23,515 nt of DNA from an uncultured Clostridia bacterium (GTDB lineage Bacteria > Bacillota > Clostridia > Peptostreptococcales > Anaerovoracaceae): NCBI GenBank assembly GCA_934255435.1, contig CAKQNZ010000012.1, positions 1-23,515 on the forward strand, read 5' to 3'. Position 1 is the first letter of the stretch; every line of letters begins with the position of its first letter. The notes under the pieces are model-generated. The model was not told the DNA's origin and did no database searches. It saw only the letters and a program-made list of their open reading frames with translations. This document shows positions 7,234-14,692 of this stretch, one piece after another. The position numbers and the translations under genes were made by a program.

Positions 7234-9219
7234 TTATTCAGTGGTGCTCAGCACCTCTTTGTTTTTCTCCACCTGGCTGACCTTCATCCTGCTGGCATCC
7301 TCAGGATCCACCTTTTCGTTGAGTGCCAGAATGTTAGGTCCCAGGTAAACGGTCTTGAGCACCTTGCCGTCCAGCGATATCTTGCTGTATTCTGTAAAGT
7401 TCTCGCCTTTGATATAGTAGTCTTCACCTATCTGTACGACTTCATTTATCTTGATAGGCTTCACGCCCATCTGCAGGTCTGTCTTTTTGAAAGGCTTTTT
7501 ACCACCGTATATATAGTTCTTTCCGTAGAGCATGTCATATGAAAGTACTTCGAGATTTTCAAGGTAGTTGGCACTGCCGCTGTAGTTCTGGTGGTATTTA
7601 GGCATAACGCCCGGCGACATGCCAAGACGCTTCAGCACTTCGGCGTTGAGCTGGTATGTGGATATGTTCATATCCTCTTTCTCCATGCCGAAATTGTCCC
7701 AGATGATGTACTCCGTCTGGTACAGCGAACCGTTCTTCATATCATCTTCCGTCATATCCAGCGCAGGCAGATGGTCTCCGTACATCACAAGCACGACGTC
7801 TTCGTCGTAGCTGGACAATGCGTCTGTCAGCTCCTTGACGAAAAGATCCATCTCGTATACCTGATTTGCATAGTATTCATACTGCCATTTCTGCGTTTCG
7901 TTTTCGGCTTTCGTCACCTCTACAGCCGGATGCTCCAGCACCTTCTCCGTAGGATATTTGCCGTGCCCCTGCACCGATATCGTGTAGATGTAGTCCGAGC
8001 CTTTGGTGCTGTTCAGTGCATCCAGTATCTGCTCTGTCAGGATGCCGTCCTTGGCCCAGTTCTTCGGAGTCTTCACGACATTGTTCATGTATTCCAGACA
8101 GGTGAAAGTGTCGAAGCCGATGTTGGCAAATACTTTGTTCCTGTAGTAGAATGCTCCTCTGTGGTTGTGTATGGCGTGGGTCGAATATCCCATCGTCTTC
8201 ATGTCATACGGTGCAGCTTCGCAGACGGTGTTCTTGAGCACACTCTTGTATGGATACTCTCCCGGCCCGAAGAACTTGACGCTCATTCCCGTCATCACTT
8301 CGAACTCGACGTTGGCAGTACCTGCACCGACAGCCGGCACCGTCAGATACCCGGAGGAATATTCTTTCATCAGTTTCCTGTAATTCGGTACAGGGTCTCT
8401 GGAAAACTTCACGTTCTTGACTTCTGTAGGGTCTATGAAAGATTCCAGCTGAAGATATATTATGTTCGGTTTTTTCTTTACATCTGTATTATCGTCTTTT
8501 TCCGGAGTATACACCTTGTCCTTGCCAAGCTCTCCCTTGCTGAATATGTTTTCGACTTTCTCAGCTGAGTAGTCCTTTGGCTTGACGATGCCTGTCCTTA
8601 CCCATGTGACGAGGAAGCTGTATGGAACTCCATTGTCCCTGTAGGCGTATGCCAGATTGCCGAAGAAAGTATCCAGGGTGCCGACTTTCATAGCTCCGTA
8701 TATGAGGCTGAAAGTACCTACCCACAGTATCATGACTACGGCGATGGCTCTCCTGTATCTTACCTTCTTCTTCATCTTAGGCAGTTTCCTGAAAAGCATG
8801 ATGATGCCGAAGATGACGGCAGCTGCCACCACAACAGCTATTATAATAGTCTTGACTGAAAAATAGTTGCTGACTATAGAAAGTCCGTCTCCCAGGTTGC
8901 TGAGATCCTTTACAGTGAACGGCGTCATCCTGTTCAGCAGTATCACGCCGTTTATCACTCCCAGCAGGATCCACAGCATCGAGAACATACATGTCGCAAA
9001 TATCCGCCTTCGGAAGAACATCGCCAGCGATATCACTGCAAAGATGATGAACACATTGCAGAAATACACTACAGGATGTCCGAAAAGAAATTTCACTGTA
9101 AGCACAACAGAATGTCTCGCCAGCAGTTCGATGATGAAATTTATTACTATAGCCAGTAAAAAAAGTATCGTTATATAGTGTCTTATATATTTTGTATAAA
9201 AATTCTTGAGTTTTTCCAT
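7234..9219 (-). CDS. LTA-synthase-like phosphoglycerol transferase
   Basis: This 661-residue membrane enzyme belongs to the LtaS/MdoB alkaline-phosphatase superfamily (COG1368). Five hydrophobic helices (about 12-33, 50-68, 75-94, 123-143, 157-177) precede an extracellular sulfatase-type domain. The metal-site and nucleophile motifs are visible: QLES (Glu259), GAGTANVEFE with the probable nucleophile Thr301, VQGHG (His419) and MYGDH (Asp482, His483). Such enzymes transfer glycerol-phosphate from phosphatidylglycerol onto lipoteichoic acid or another glycan. After the catalytic domain a C-terminal extension of about 75 residues (from ~585, EVVQIGEDYYIKGENF) looks like a small beta-rich Ig-like module, which could bind the polymer; this is inference. 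It lies 18 bases after ksgA and may be cotranscribed with it. The exact substrate cannot be told. Confidence 0.93.
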   Translation of the reverse strand: MEKLKNFYTKYIRHYITILFLLAIVINFIIELLARHSVVLTVKFLFGHPVVYFCNVFIIFAVISLAMFFRRRIFATCMFSMLWILLGVINGVILLNRMTPFTVKDLSNLGDGLSIVSNYFSVKTIIIAVVVAAAVIFGIIMLFRKLPKMKKKVRYRRAIAVVMILWVGTFSLIYGAMKVGTLDTFFGNLAYAYRDNGVPYSFLVTWVRTGIVKPKDYSAEKVENIFSKGELGKDKVYTPEKDDNTDVKKKPNIIYLQLESFIDPTEVKNVKFSRDPVPNYRKLMKEYSSGYLTVPAVGAGTANVEFEVMTGMSVKFFGPGEYPYKSVLKNTVCEAAPYDMKTMGYSTHAIHNHRGAFYYRNKVFANIGFDTFTCLEYMNNVVKTPKNWAKDGILTEQILDALNSTKGSDYIYTISVQGHGKYPTEKVLEHPAVEVTKAENETQKWQYEYYANQVYEMDLFVKELTDALSSYDEDVVLVMYGDHLPALDMTEDDMKNGSLYQTEYIIWDNFGMEKEDMNISTYQLNAEVLKRLGMSPGVMPKYHQNYSGSANYLENLEVLSYDMLYGKNYIYGGKKPFKKTDLQMGVKPIKINEVVQIGEDYYIKGENFTEYSKISLDGKVLKTVYLGPNILALNEKVDPEDASRMKVSQVEKNKEVLSTTE

Positions 9220-9237
9220 AACTATGAATCTCCCGGA

Positions 9238-10107
9238 TCAGAGTCTGGCAGTCACTTCGTTGGCAATGGCTGCAAACTCCTTTATATCTAAAGTTTCTGC
9301 ACGTCTTACCGGATCTATCCCTGCGCTTTCGAGAACGTCTCTGACCGCATCCTTCGAAAGACCTCTTACTCCTGTGAGGGAGTTCAGAAGTGTTTTCCTG
9401 CGCTGTCCGAATCCGGCTTTTATGCATGCAAAAAATGTTTTTTCGTCTGTAAGTCCGACTGGTTTTTCTGTCCTCAGCGTGAGTTTCAGGACAGAAGAAT
9501 CCACCTTCGGCCTCGGCACAAAGACTTCCTTCGGTACCTTTGCGACCTGCTCGACAGTGCAGTAGTACTGCACCGCCACCGAAAGCGCTCCGTATGTCTT
9601 GTTTCCCGGCAAAGCCTTTATCCTGTCCGCCACTTCCTTCTGCATCATTATGGTGATGCTGCTGGCTCTGACGCCGCTTTCGAGGATCTTCATGATTATA
9701 GGCGTCGTGATATAGTAAGGCAGATTGCCTATTATCATGACATCGCCGGTGAATATTCCCTCGCTGCGCCGTGCTTCTATCAGTGCATTGAGATCTGTCT
9801 TCAGTATATCCTGATTGACGATGTCCACATTATCATGTCCTGCCAGCGTCTCGCCCAATATGGGTATCAGCTTGCTGTCTATCTCTATGGCTGTGACATG
9901 TCCTGCTCTGTCTGCCGCTTCATCTGTCAGCACGCCTATCCCCGGTCCTATCTCTATGACCAGATCGTCAGGACCTGCTCCCGACCCGTCAACGATACGC
10001 TCTATGACGGATCTGTCTGTTATGAAGTTCTGTCCCAGACTTTTGGAAAGTCTGAAGTTGTATCTTTCTTTTATGTCGGCGATTGTCGCCGGTGAATGAA
10101 GTTTCAT
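9238..10107 (-). CDS. rsmA: 16S rRNA dimethyladenosine transferase KsgA/RsmA
   Basis: The protein dimethylates two adjacent adenines (A1518 and A1519, E. coli numbering) in the loop at the 3' end of 16S rRNA, a late 30S assembly checkpoint. Its 289 residues are normal for the family. Motifs are SKSLGQNFI (about 21-29), the SAM-binding EIGPGIGVLT (52-61), the catalytic NLPYY (128-132), QKEVADRI, FVPRPKVDS and a C-terminal FGQRRKTLLNSL. Its ATG at 10107 directly abuts the rnmV stop codon, and GGGAG seven bases upstream lies inside rnmV. The rnmV-ksgA pair is conserved in Firmicutes. Confidence 0.97.
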   Translation of the reverse strand: MKLHSPATIADIKERYNFRLSKSLGQNFITDRSVIERIVDGSGAGPDDLVIEIGPGIGVLTDEAADRAGHVTAIEIDSKLIPILGETLAGHDNVDIVNQDILKTDLNALIEARRSEGIFTGDVMIIGNLPYYITTPIIMKILESGVRASSITIMMQKEVADRIKALPGNKTYGALSVAVQYYCTVEQVAKVPKEVFVPRPKVDSSVLKLTLRTEKPVGLTDEKTFFACIKAGFGQRRKTLLNSLTGVRGLSKDAVRDVLESAGIDPVRRAETLDIKEFAAIANEVTARL

Positions 10108-10641
10108 CTATATCTCCCGGAGGGCCCTTGCAAGCTCCTCCTCTGTAATGTTGAATTTGTTGAGCCTTTTCAGGAATGTCCCTGTGTTGGCGTATCCGAT
10201 GCCCAGGAGCCTGCCTGCTTCCTTGCGTCTTGCGGCAGAATCCTGCTGTCCTGTCAGCCCCGCCGCCATCATATCTTCCATAGTAAAACCGGTGCTGCTT
10301 TCTTCGGCAGAACAGTGGGCTTTGCCAAGGGCCTCTCTGATCGCCTCCGGTGATGCGTTCTCGATGCCTATGTCGCCTGATTTCTCGGCAAGATCCCTGT
10401 CCAGGAACGCCTGACCTGCGTCAGGATATTTCTGAAGTATCCTGCGCCGTATCTGCTCTCCGGCATGATCCGGATCGGTGAATATTATGATGCCTTTCTC
10501 ACGGTAGGCTTTGTCTATAAGATTCCAGGTCTGAGCTGTGATGCCGTATCCGTGGGTCTCTATGGTGACGGCATCGACGCTGCGGTTTATCGCTGTCGTA
10601 TCATCCCTGCCTTCTACTACTATTATCTCTTTTATCTTCAT
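10108..10641 (-). CDS. rnmV: Ribonuclease M5 (5S rRNA maturation)
   Basis: This 177-residue Toprim nuclease cuts the precursor of 5S rRNA on both sides. The N-terminal Toprim domain shows VVEGRDD (Glu10) and the metal-binding FTDPDHAG (Asp56 and Asp58). The C-terminal part fits the RNase M5 helper domain. I chose the ATG at 10641 because the protein then begins MKIKEIIVVEGRDD, as is usual in the family. Its nearest ribosome site (AGGGA) is about 14 bases away, which is far, so the in-frame ATG at 10677, inside the end of divIC, remains possible. The gene is packed between divIC and ksgA with no spare sequence. Confidence 0.93.
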   Translation of the reverse strand: MKIKEIIVVEGRDDTTAINRSVDAVTIETHGYGITAQTWNLIDKAYREKGIIIFTDPDHAGEQIRRRILQKYPDAGQAFLDRDLAEKSGDIGIENASPEAIREALGKAHCSAEESSTGFTMEDMMAAGLTGQQDSAARRKEAGRLLGIGYANTGTFLKRLNKFNITEEELARALREI

Positions 10642-10663
10642 TTTGTGATATGCTGTCCCTGTT

Positions 10664-11158
10664 TCAGTTGCTGCCATTCTGTTTGCTGCCTTTGCTGCCT
10701 GAGCCACCCAAATCCTTTGTCAGGTAGTCGTCGAAAAGGTATATGGACTCTCCGGGCTTGACGAGTCTCAGCTGACTCCTGGCCTGTTCGTCCAGGTTCG
10801 ACTTGTCATTTATGTCTTTGAGCTGCTGCTCGAGTTCTTTTTTCTGTGCCTTGAGCTCCGTCTGCTTCTGTGCTGCTTCTCTCTTTTCGATGTTCAGACT
10901 GACCACGTTGTATATGAAATGTGCTGTCAGCACTACAAAGGCTACGCTAACAACAGCTACCACTATGGTGCGGTTTTTGTTCCGCCTTTTTCTGGTAGCT
11001 GTCTTGCCCCTTGCTTTAGTTCCGGCGCTGAGTTTTGCCTTTTTTGCTTCTCTGGCACGCTCTGCCTGACGTTTTTCCTGTCTTTTTTTCCTCGCTTCTT
11101 CCATGTCGATGACACGGCTGCTGTTACGGAATTCTGTACTGCGTCTGTTTCTACCCAT
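10664..11158 (-). CDS. divIC: Septum formation initiator (DivIC/FtsB-like division protein)
   Basis: This 164-residue bitopic protein has a very basic cytoplasmic tail (1-60), one membrane helix (about 63-84), a coiled coil (about 88-118, EKREAAQKQTELKAQKKELE) and a short outer segment with the typical ARSQLRLVKPGES. It belongs to the FtsL-DivIC-DivIB complex at the division site. The ATG at 11158 gives the normal start (MGRNRR...SSRVIDMEEARKKR). The frame is open for 43 more codons upstream, but that region is yabQ in another frame. The ATG lacks a ribosome site and lies exactly where transcripts from a good embedded promoter should begin. The first 196 bases overlap the 3' part of yabQ. The order yabP-yabQ-divIC is as in Bacillus. 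Confidence 0.9.
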   Translation of the reverse strand: MGRNRRSTEFRNSSRVIDMEEARKKRQEKRQAERAREAKKAKLSAGTKARGKTATRKRRNKNRTIVVAVVSVAFVVLTAHFIYNVVSLNIEKREAAQKQTELKAQKKELEQQLKDINDKSNLDEQARSQLRLVKPGESIYLFDDYLTKDLGGSGSKGSKQNGSN

Positions 11159-11517
11159 GCTGCAATTATACCACAGCAGATTTTTTTCCACAATAACAGC
11201 CCCGCTAAAAACGCTGCGATTCCATGAAAAGTTATGCTTCCAAAGGAGCTGTAATAAAGAAACAGTGACAGTATTGTGAAGGCGCATATCCAGAACAGTA
11301 TTTCGACAGATATCAGGACTGCGAGCTGCCTGATGACGCCCCTGCTGCTGATATCTTCCGGGACCTTTCTGCCCGCTCTGTCACTGCTGCATCCTCTGCT
11401 GCGGATATATGTCTGCAGCAGATTTTTGAGCTGCCATGCGCTTTCAGTCAGGACGCCTGCCGCTGCCATCACCGTTATGTCCCTGGCCTGCTCCGTTATT
11501 ATCTGTGCGACTTCCAT
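10963..11517 (-). CDS. yabQ: Spore cortex biosynthesis protein YabQ
   Basis: The 184-residue protein has hydrophobic helices near residues 13-35, 62-90 and 94-120, matching the small YabQ membrane family needed for the spore cortex. Its identity is supported by position between yabP and divIC, as in Bacillus subtilis, more than by strong motifs. Residues from about 121 onward (WVETDAVQNS ... KTAP) form a basic, low-complexity tail encoded by the same bases as the start of divIC in another frame. This tail is probably an unselected extension after loss of an earlier stop codon. The ATG at 11517 starts two bases after the yabP stop codon, with a weak ribosome site, suggesting coupling to yabP. 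Confidence 0.8.
   Translation of the reverse strand: MEVAQIITEQARDITVMAAAGVLTESAWQLKNLLQTYIRSRGCSSDRAGRKVPEDISSRGVIRQLAVLISVEILFWICAFTILSLFLYYSSFGSITFHGIAAFLAGLLLWKKICCGIIAAWVETDAVQNSVTAAVSSTWKKRGKKDRKNVRQSVPEKQKRQNSAPELKQGARQLPEKGGTKTAP
11165..11193 (-). promoter_or_regulatory. Extended -10 promoter inside yabQ, driving divIC
   Basis: On the minus strand TTGTGG (11188-11193) and TATAAT (11165-11170) are 17 bases apart, with TG one base before the -10 box (TGGTATAAT). The A of the divIC ATG is the seventh base after the box, the usual start point, so the mRNA would have no leader. It would let divIC be expressed in vegetative cells while yabP and yabQ are limited to sporulation. Confidence 0.7.
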
Positions 11518-11519
11518 AA

Positions 11520-11834
11520 CTATTTCATTATCCTGGCCAGCAGGCTCTTTTCACCTTTTTCTCTGACCCTGACATACATCAGCGAGTCGATAACACCGGT
11601 TATCTCTGCTTCGCCACTGCGCAGATCCAGCATATGTATGTGCAGTCTGCTGCCTCTGATGATCATCATGCCGTTTCTGAGCCTGGCGTGTATCTCGTTC
11701 TCATCGAAACTGTCGATATCTGCGATATCTGTCATACTCAGTTTCTGCCTGCCTTCTATCGTAACTCTGTGGCTGTCCGGAACGCCTGCGCTGCTGTGCT
11801 GCGCCGTCTGCGATATGTTCCTGTTTTTTTCCAT
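11520..11834 (-). CDS. yabP: Sporulation protein YabP (YabP/YqfC family)
   Basis: The 104-residue protein carries the YabP/YqfC core: HRVTIEGRQKLSMTDIADI, DSFDENEI, LRNGMMIIRGSRLHIHMLDL, and GEAEITGVIDSLMYV. In Bacillus the family is made in the mother cell under sigma-E and acts during spore envelope formation. The start is uncertain. The ATG at 11834 gives a normal length but has AAGGGG only three bases before it. A perfect AAGGAGG (11860-11866) upstream is followed at good distance by an ATG that is out of frame. The longer frame up to 11912 is rejected because it would begin in the preceding terminator. A sigma-E-like promoter lies at 11877-11905. Confidence 0.85.
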   Translation of the reverse strand: MEKNRNISQTAQHSSAGVPDSHRVTIEGRQKLSMTDIADIDSFDENEIHARLRNGMMIIRGSRLHIHMLDLRSGEAEITGVIDSLMYVRVREKGEKSLLARIMK

Positions 11835-11876
11835 AAGCCCCTTGCCGGTATAACATCCGGCATCCTCCTTCGGTAT

Positions 11877-11905
11877 ATCATACGAATAAAGCCTGAAGGT
11901 TATGA
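11877..11905 (-). promoter_or_regulatory. Candidate sigma-E-type sporulation promoter of yabPQ
   Basis: TCATAAC (11899-11905), 14 bases, then CGTATGAT (11877-11884) fits the layout of Bacillus mother-cell sigma-E promoters (ATATT-like -35, CATACAAT-like -10). It is the only clear promoter-like pair between the upstream terminator and yabP. Several positions deviate from the consensus. Confidence 0.45.
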
Positions 11906-11910
11906 CACAC

Positions 11911-11958
11911 AAAAACCGGCAGCCGGCGTCCGGATGTTATCCTGACGCCGGCTGCCGG
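11911..11958 (-). terminator. Rho-independent terminator after the M23 gene
   Basis: A perfect 15-bp stem (11916-11930 with 11944-11958) closes a 13-base loop that itself can pair GGAT with ATCC. On the minus strand it is followed by TTTTTGTGTG. It ends the replication operon and separates it from yabP. Confidence 0.93.
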
Positions 11959-11991
11959 CCTGCGGATCGTTTTATTGAAACTTTGTATTTT

Positions 11992-14692
11992 CTATGGCAG
12001 ATAATCCAGCGGATTATGCGCTACACCGTTTATCCTGATCTCGAAATGGATATGTGGTCCTGTGCTTCGTCCTGTACTGCCGGATTCAGCTATATGCTGA
12101 CCTTTGTAGACCTTGTCGCCTACATTAACCAGGACGCTGCTGTTGTGTCCGTATCTTGTGACCATGCCGTTCTGGTGATCTATCTCGACCAGATATCCGT
12201 AGGCTCCGGAATATCCTGCAACAGTCACGGTGCCTCCGTCAGACGCCAGCACATCTGTGCCTGTAGGACATCCCAGGTCTGCCCCATCTGGAACCGAAGT
12301 TCGAGGTCAGCGTGTATCCGCTCTTGGCAGGCCATGCAAATTTACCGGAACCTACAGTTGACGGACGCTTCTTCGTTCCTACCAGTATGATCTCCTTGAC
12401 AGGGTCTTTCTTTACCGTAGTAACCAGGTTGTCACGCTCTATGACTTCGCCGTTCACGGTAGTTATCCTGGCAGTGATCTCGTTGAGACCGTCCTTGCCC
12501 TTCTGCTTCGTCTCCTTGTCGCCTTTGTATATATCGTTGGTTTTCTTTTTCTCGACTTCGTGCTGGATGACCTTGTCGTATGTGACCAGCTCGGTGATCT
12601 TCACCGTCAGCACCGGCGCATTCTGTTTTATGGTCAGCGTGCTGCCGACTTCCAGCTTTTTCGGGTTGACTCCCTCGTTGTCCTTCAGCAGCTGCTCCTC
12701 TGTCATGGAGTAGAGCTTGGCTATATCTGCAAGTGTTTCTCCAACTACGACTTTATGTACTGAGTCTTTCTCTCCGCTGGTACATAGTCTTTCCACCATG
12801 GCCTCCTCAGAGATCACATCCTGGAGCGGCGTATTGCTCTTCCTGATGTCCACCTTCTCTATGAAAACGGCTTCTTCGATCTCTGAGATCTTGTAGTCGC
12901 TTGTATATCTGTCCTTTATATCCTGCAGGACCGCTGCAGCCTTCTCTTTGCTTTCTACAGCTCCCATCTTCCTGCCGTTGATATATATGCCGTATGCCTT
13001 GACATTGACGTCTCCCATGTATGTCAGTCGCTTGAGCACTTCATCCGAGGAATCCGGAATTATGCTCTTGCCGATCACCGGCACACGCTTGAAGGAAATG
13101 TCGTCTTTAGCATTTATGACGACATCGAGGTTCTTATCTTCTGTCAGTGCACTCTGCACCAGATCTGTTATCTGAAGCACCGTATCCTTTTCTTTGACAT
13201 AACCCAGATGTCTGCCGTTGTATGAATACTCATACGCTGTACAGTAGTTGAACACTCCTGCTATACCTACCGCTATAGTCAGCAGTACGGAAAATGATAC
13301 CAGCAGCATTTTCTTGTGTTCGTCGCAGAAGTCCTTGAGCCTGTGCATCCTTTTGCCCAGGGGACTTTTCTCGTAGCGTATCTTCCTTATATGGGAAAGC
13401 CTTGCTGCAGCTTCTCTCGCCTTTTCACGACGTTCTTCACGCTCCTGCTGCAAAACTGCCTGCTCCTCAGGAGTCTGTGCTTTTCTCTCCTCTCTGGCCC
13501 TGAGACCAAGAAAATCCCTGAGCGACACCTTCGGGAGTTTGTTAAGTTTCGTCTGTATCTCGACACCTTTGACCTTTACGATCCCGCCACCCAGCTCTGC
13601 GTCGGCTTCATGCTTTTTTTTTAAAGCAGCCTTGCGCTCCTTTTCTGCTGCTTTTTCGGCGTTTCTTTTTTCTTTACGTTCTTTCTCAGCCTTTTTTATT
13701 GCTGCTTTTTCGGCGTTCTTTCGCTCTCTGGCTGCACGGGCACGCTCCTTTTCTGCAAGGTGCCTGGCTTCCGCTGCCAGTTTGCGCTCACGTTTCACTA
13801 TCTCACGCTCTTTTTTGAGGAGTTCTTTTTCTCCTACTGAACTTTTTAGAGCTTCGATCTTGCGTTTCTGCGCCTGAAGTATCTCGCCCACTTCATCCAG
13901 CTCAGCCTGTATCACTGCATCATCCGGCGCTGCCGGTCTGCTGCCCGGAGCCTGGACTGGCGACACAGCACTGCCGGCGTCATGTCTTTCTCCGGAATTC
14001 CTGACAGCGTCCATTTTGCGCTTTATATCACGGGCAGTATCCGCATCACGCAGATAATTGTCCCTCTCTTCCTGTTTTTCTTTGAATTCAGTGCCCATGG
14101 CGTCGATAGTCTGCTTCATCACAACGTCTCTGGCACGTTTCTCCGCCTCGAGAGCTTCTTTTCTCTTGCGCTCGGCTTCTTTTTCGATGAGGGCTGCACG
14201 GCGCTGTGCCTCCAGAACCTTCTGTTCCTGCTGTCTGAGCTGCAGTTCACGCTCAAGAGCCTTTTCACGCTTCCTGCGCTCCTCTCTGGCATCTTTCCTT
14301 GCCTGTTCGACGATAGCCCGGTGGGCTGCCCGAAGCTCCTCGGATTCCTGCAGACCTGCACCAGATCTGTCTCCGGTGCCGGTGATGCTCTCCTCGGTGT
14401 TCTTCAGGGAGTTCACACTTTCTCTGAGCTCTCTGATCTCGCCGAACATCCTGCGGGCGTCATCGCTCTGCATGAAGACCTCTTTCTGGTCACGCACTAT
14501 ACCCTGTATGTGCTCTGCATCGCTGACAACGCTTTCAGTACTGACAGAAGGTGCATCCGCTGCAGATCCCACCTCACCGGCCGGCGTTTTGTCATTATCT
14601 TCAGCCGGCGTCCCGCCTTCCGGTTTTATGTCGTCTTCCGGTCGTATGCCAGCTGAATTTTTTCTTTTGTTACTTCTCCAAAGCATTGACAT
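11992..14692 (-). pseudogene. LysM-G5-M23 wall peptidase with long coiled-coil N-terminus, frameshifted in the M23 domain
   Basis: The first frame (14692-12239) reads 817 codons: a charged, coiled-coil cytoplasmic part (about 1-460), one membrane helix (461-481), a LysM domain (about 645-688), a G5 domain (about 690-772) and the start of an M23 domain (GKFAWPAKSGYTLTSNFGSR, 783-802). After WGR (805) it leaves the family sequence and stops. The rest of the M23 domain continues in another frame from about 12277 to 11992 (DLGCPTGTDV ... YGHNSS ... PHIHFEI ... NPLDYLP). Between WGR and DLG the family has MHxGI. Those five residues are missing, which fits a loss of 17 nt and removes the zinc-ligand His of HxGxD. 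The product would keep LysM and G5 but no active peptidase. The start ATG has GGAGAAAG upstream and overlaps the DnaD gene by 67 nt. Natural mutation or assembly error cannot be told apart here. Confidence 0.85.
13646..13717 (-). repeat. Internal repeat in the coiled-coil coding region
   Basis: An identical 18-base word occurs at 13646-13663 and 13700-13717, with a 54-base period (18 codons). It encodes NAEKAA twice within an Ala/Glu/Lys/Arg-rich stretch. The register suggests growth of the coiled coil by in-frame duplication. Confidence 0.55.

Noticed and set aside
7591..8568. Long plus-strand open frame (325 codons) opposite the phosphoglycerol-transferase gene
   Set aside because: It lies entirely antisense to a well-conserved gene, has no ribosome site or family resemblance, and has the biased composition expected of a shadow frame. 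The same holds for the plus-strand frames opposite dnaB, the M23 gene and the leucine-rich-repeat gene.
11159..11287. Longer divIC reading frame up to 11287
   Set aside because: The added 43 residues coincide with yabQ membrane-helix coding in another frame, lack a ribosome site and do not resemble the family.
11835..11912. Longer yabP start at 11912
   Set aside because: That ATG lies in the U-tract of the preceding terminator, has no ribosome site, and adds residues with no resemblance to the family.
11992..12252. Separate small gene of 86 codons beginning at a GTG
   Set aside because: The GTG encodes the valine of the conserved GTDVLASDGG of M23 domains, and homology continues upstream of it. 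It is the downstream half of the broken peptidase gene.
12239..12290. Programmed ribosomal frameshift joining the two M23 frames
   Set aside because: A shift of frame cannot restore the five missing residues that include the zinc-ligand histidine, and no convincing slippery heptamer was seen.
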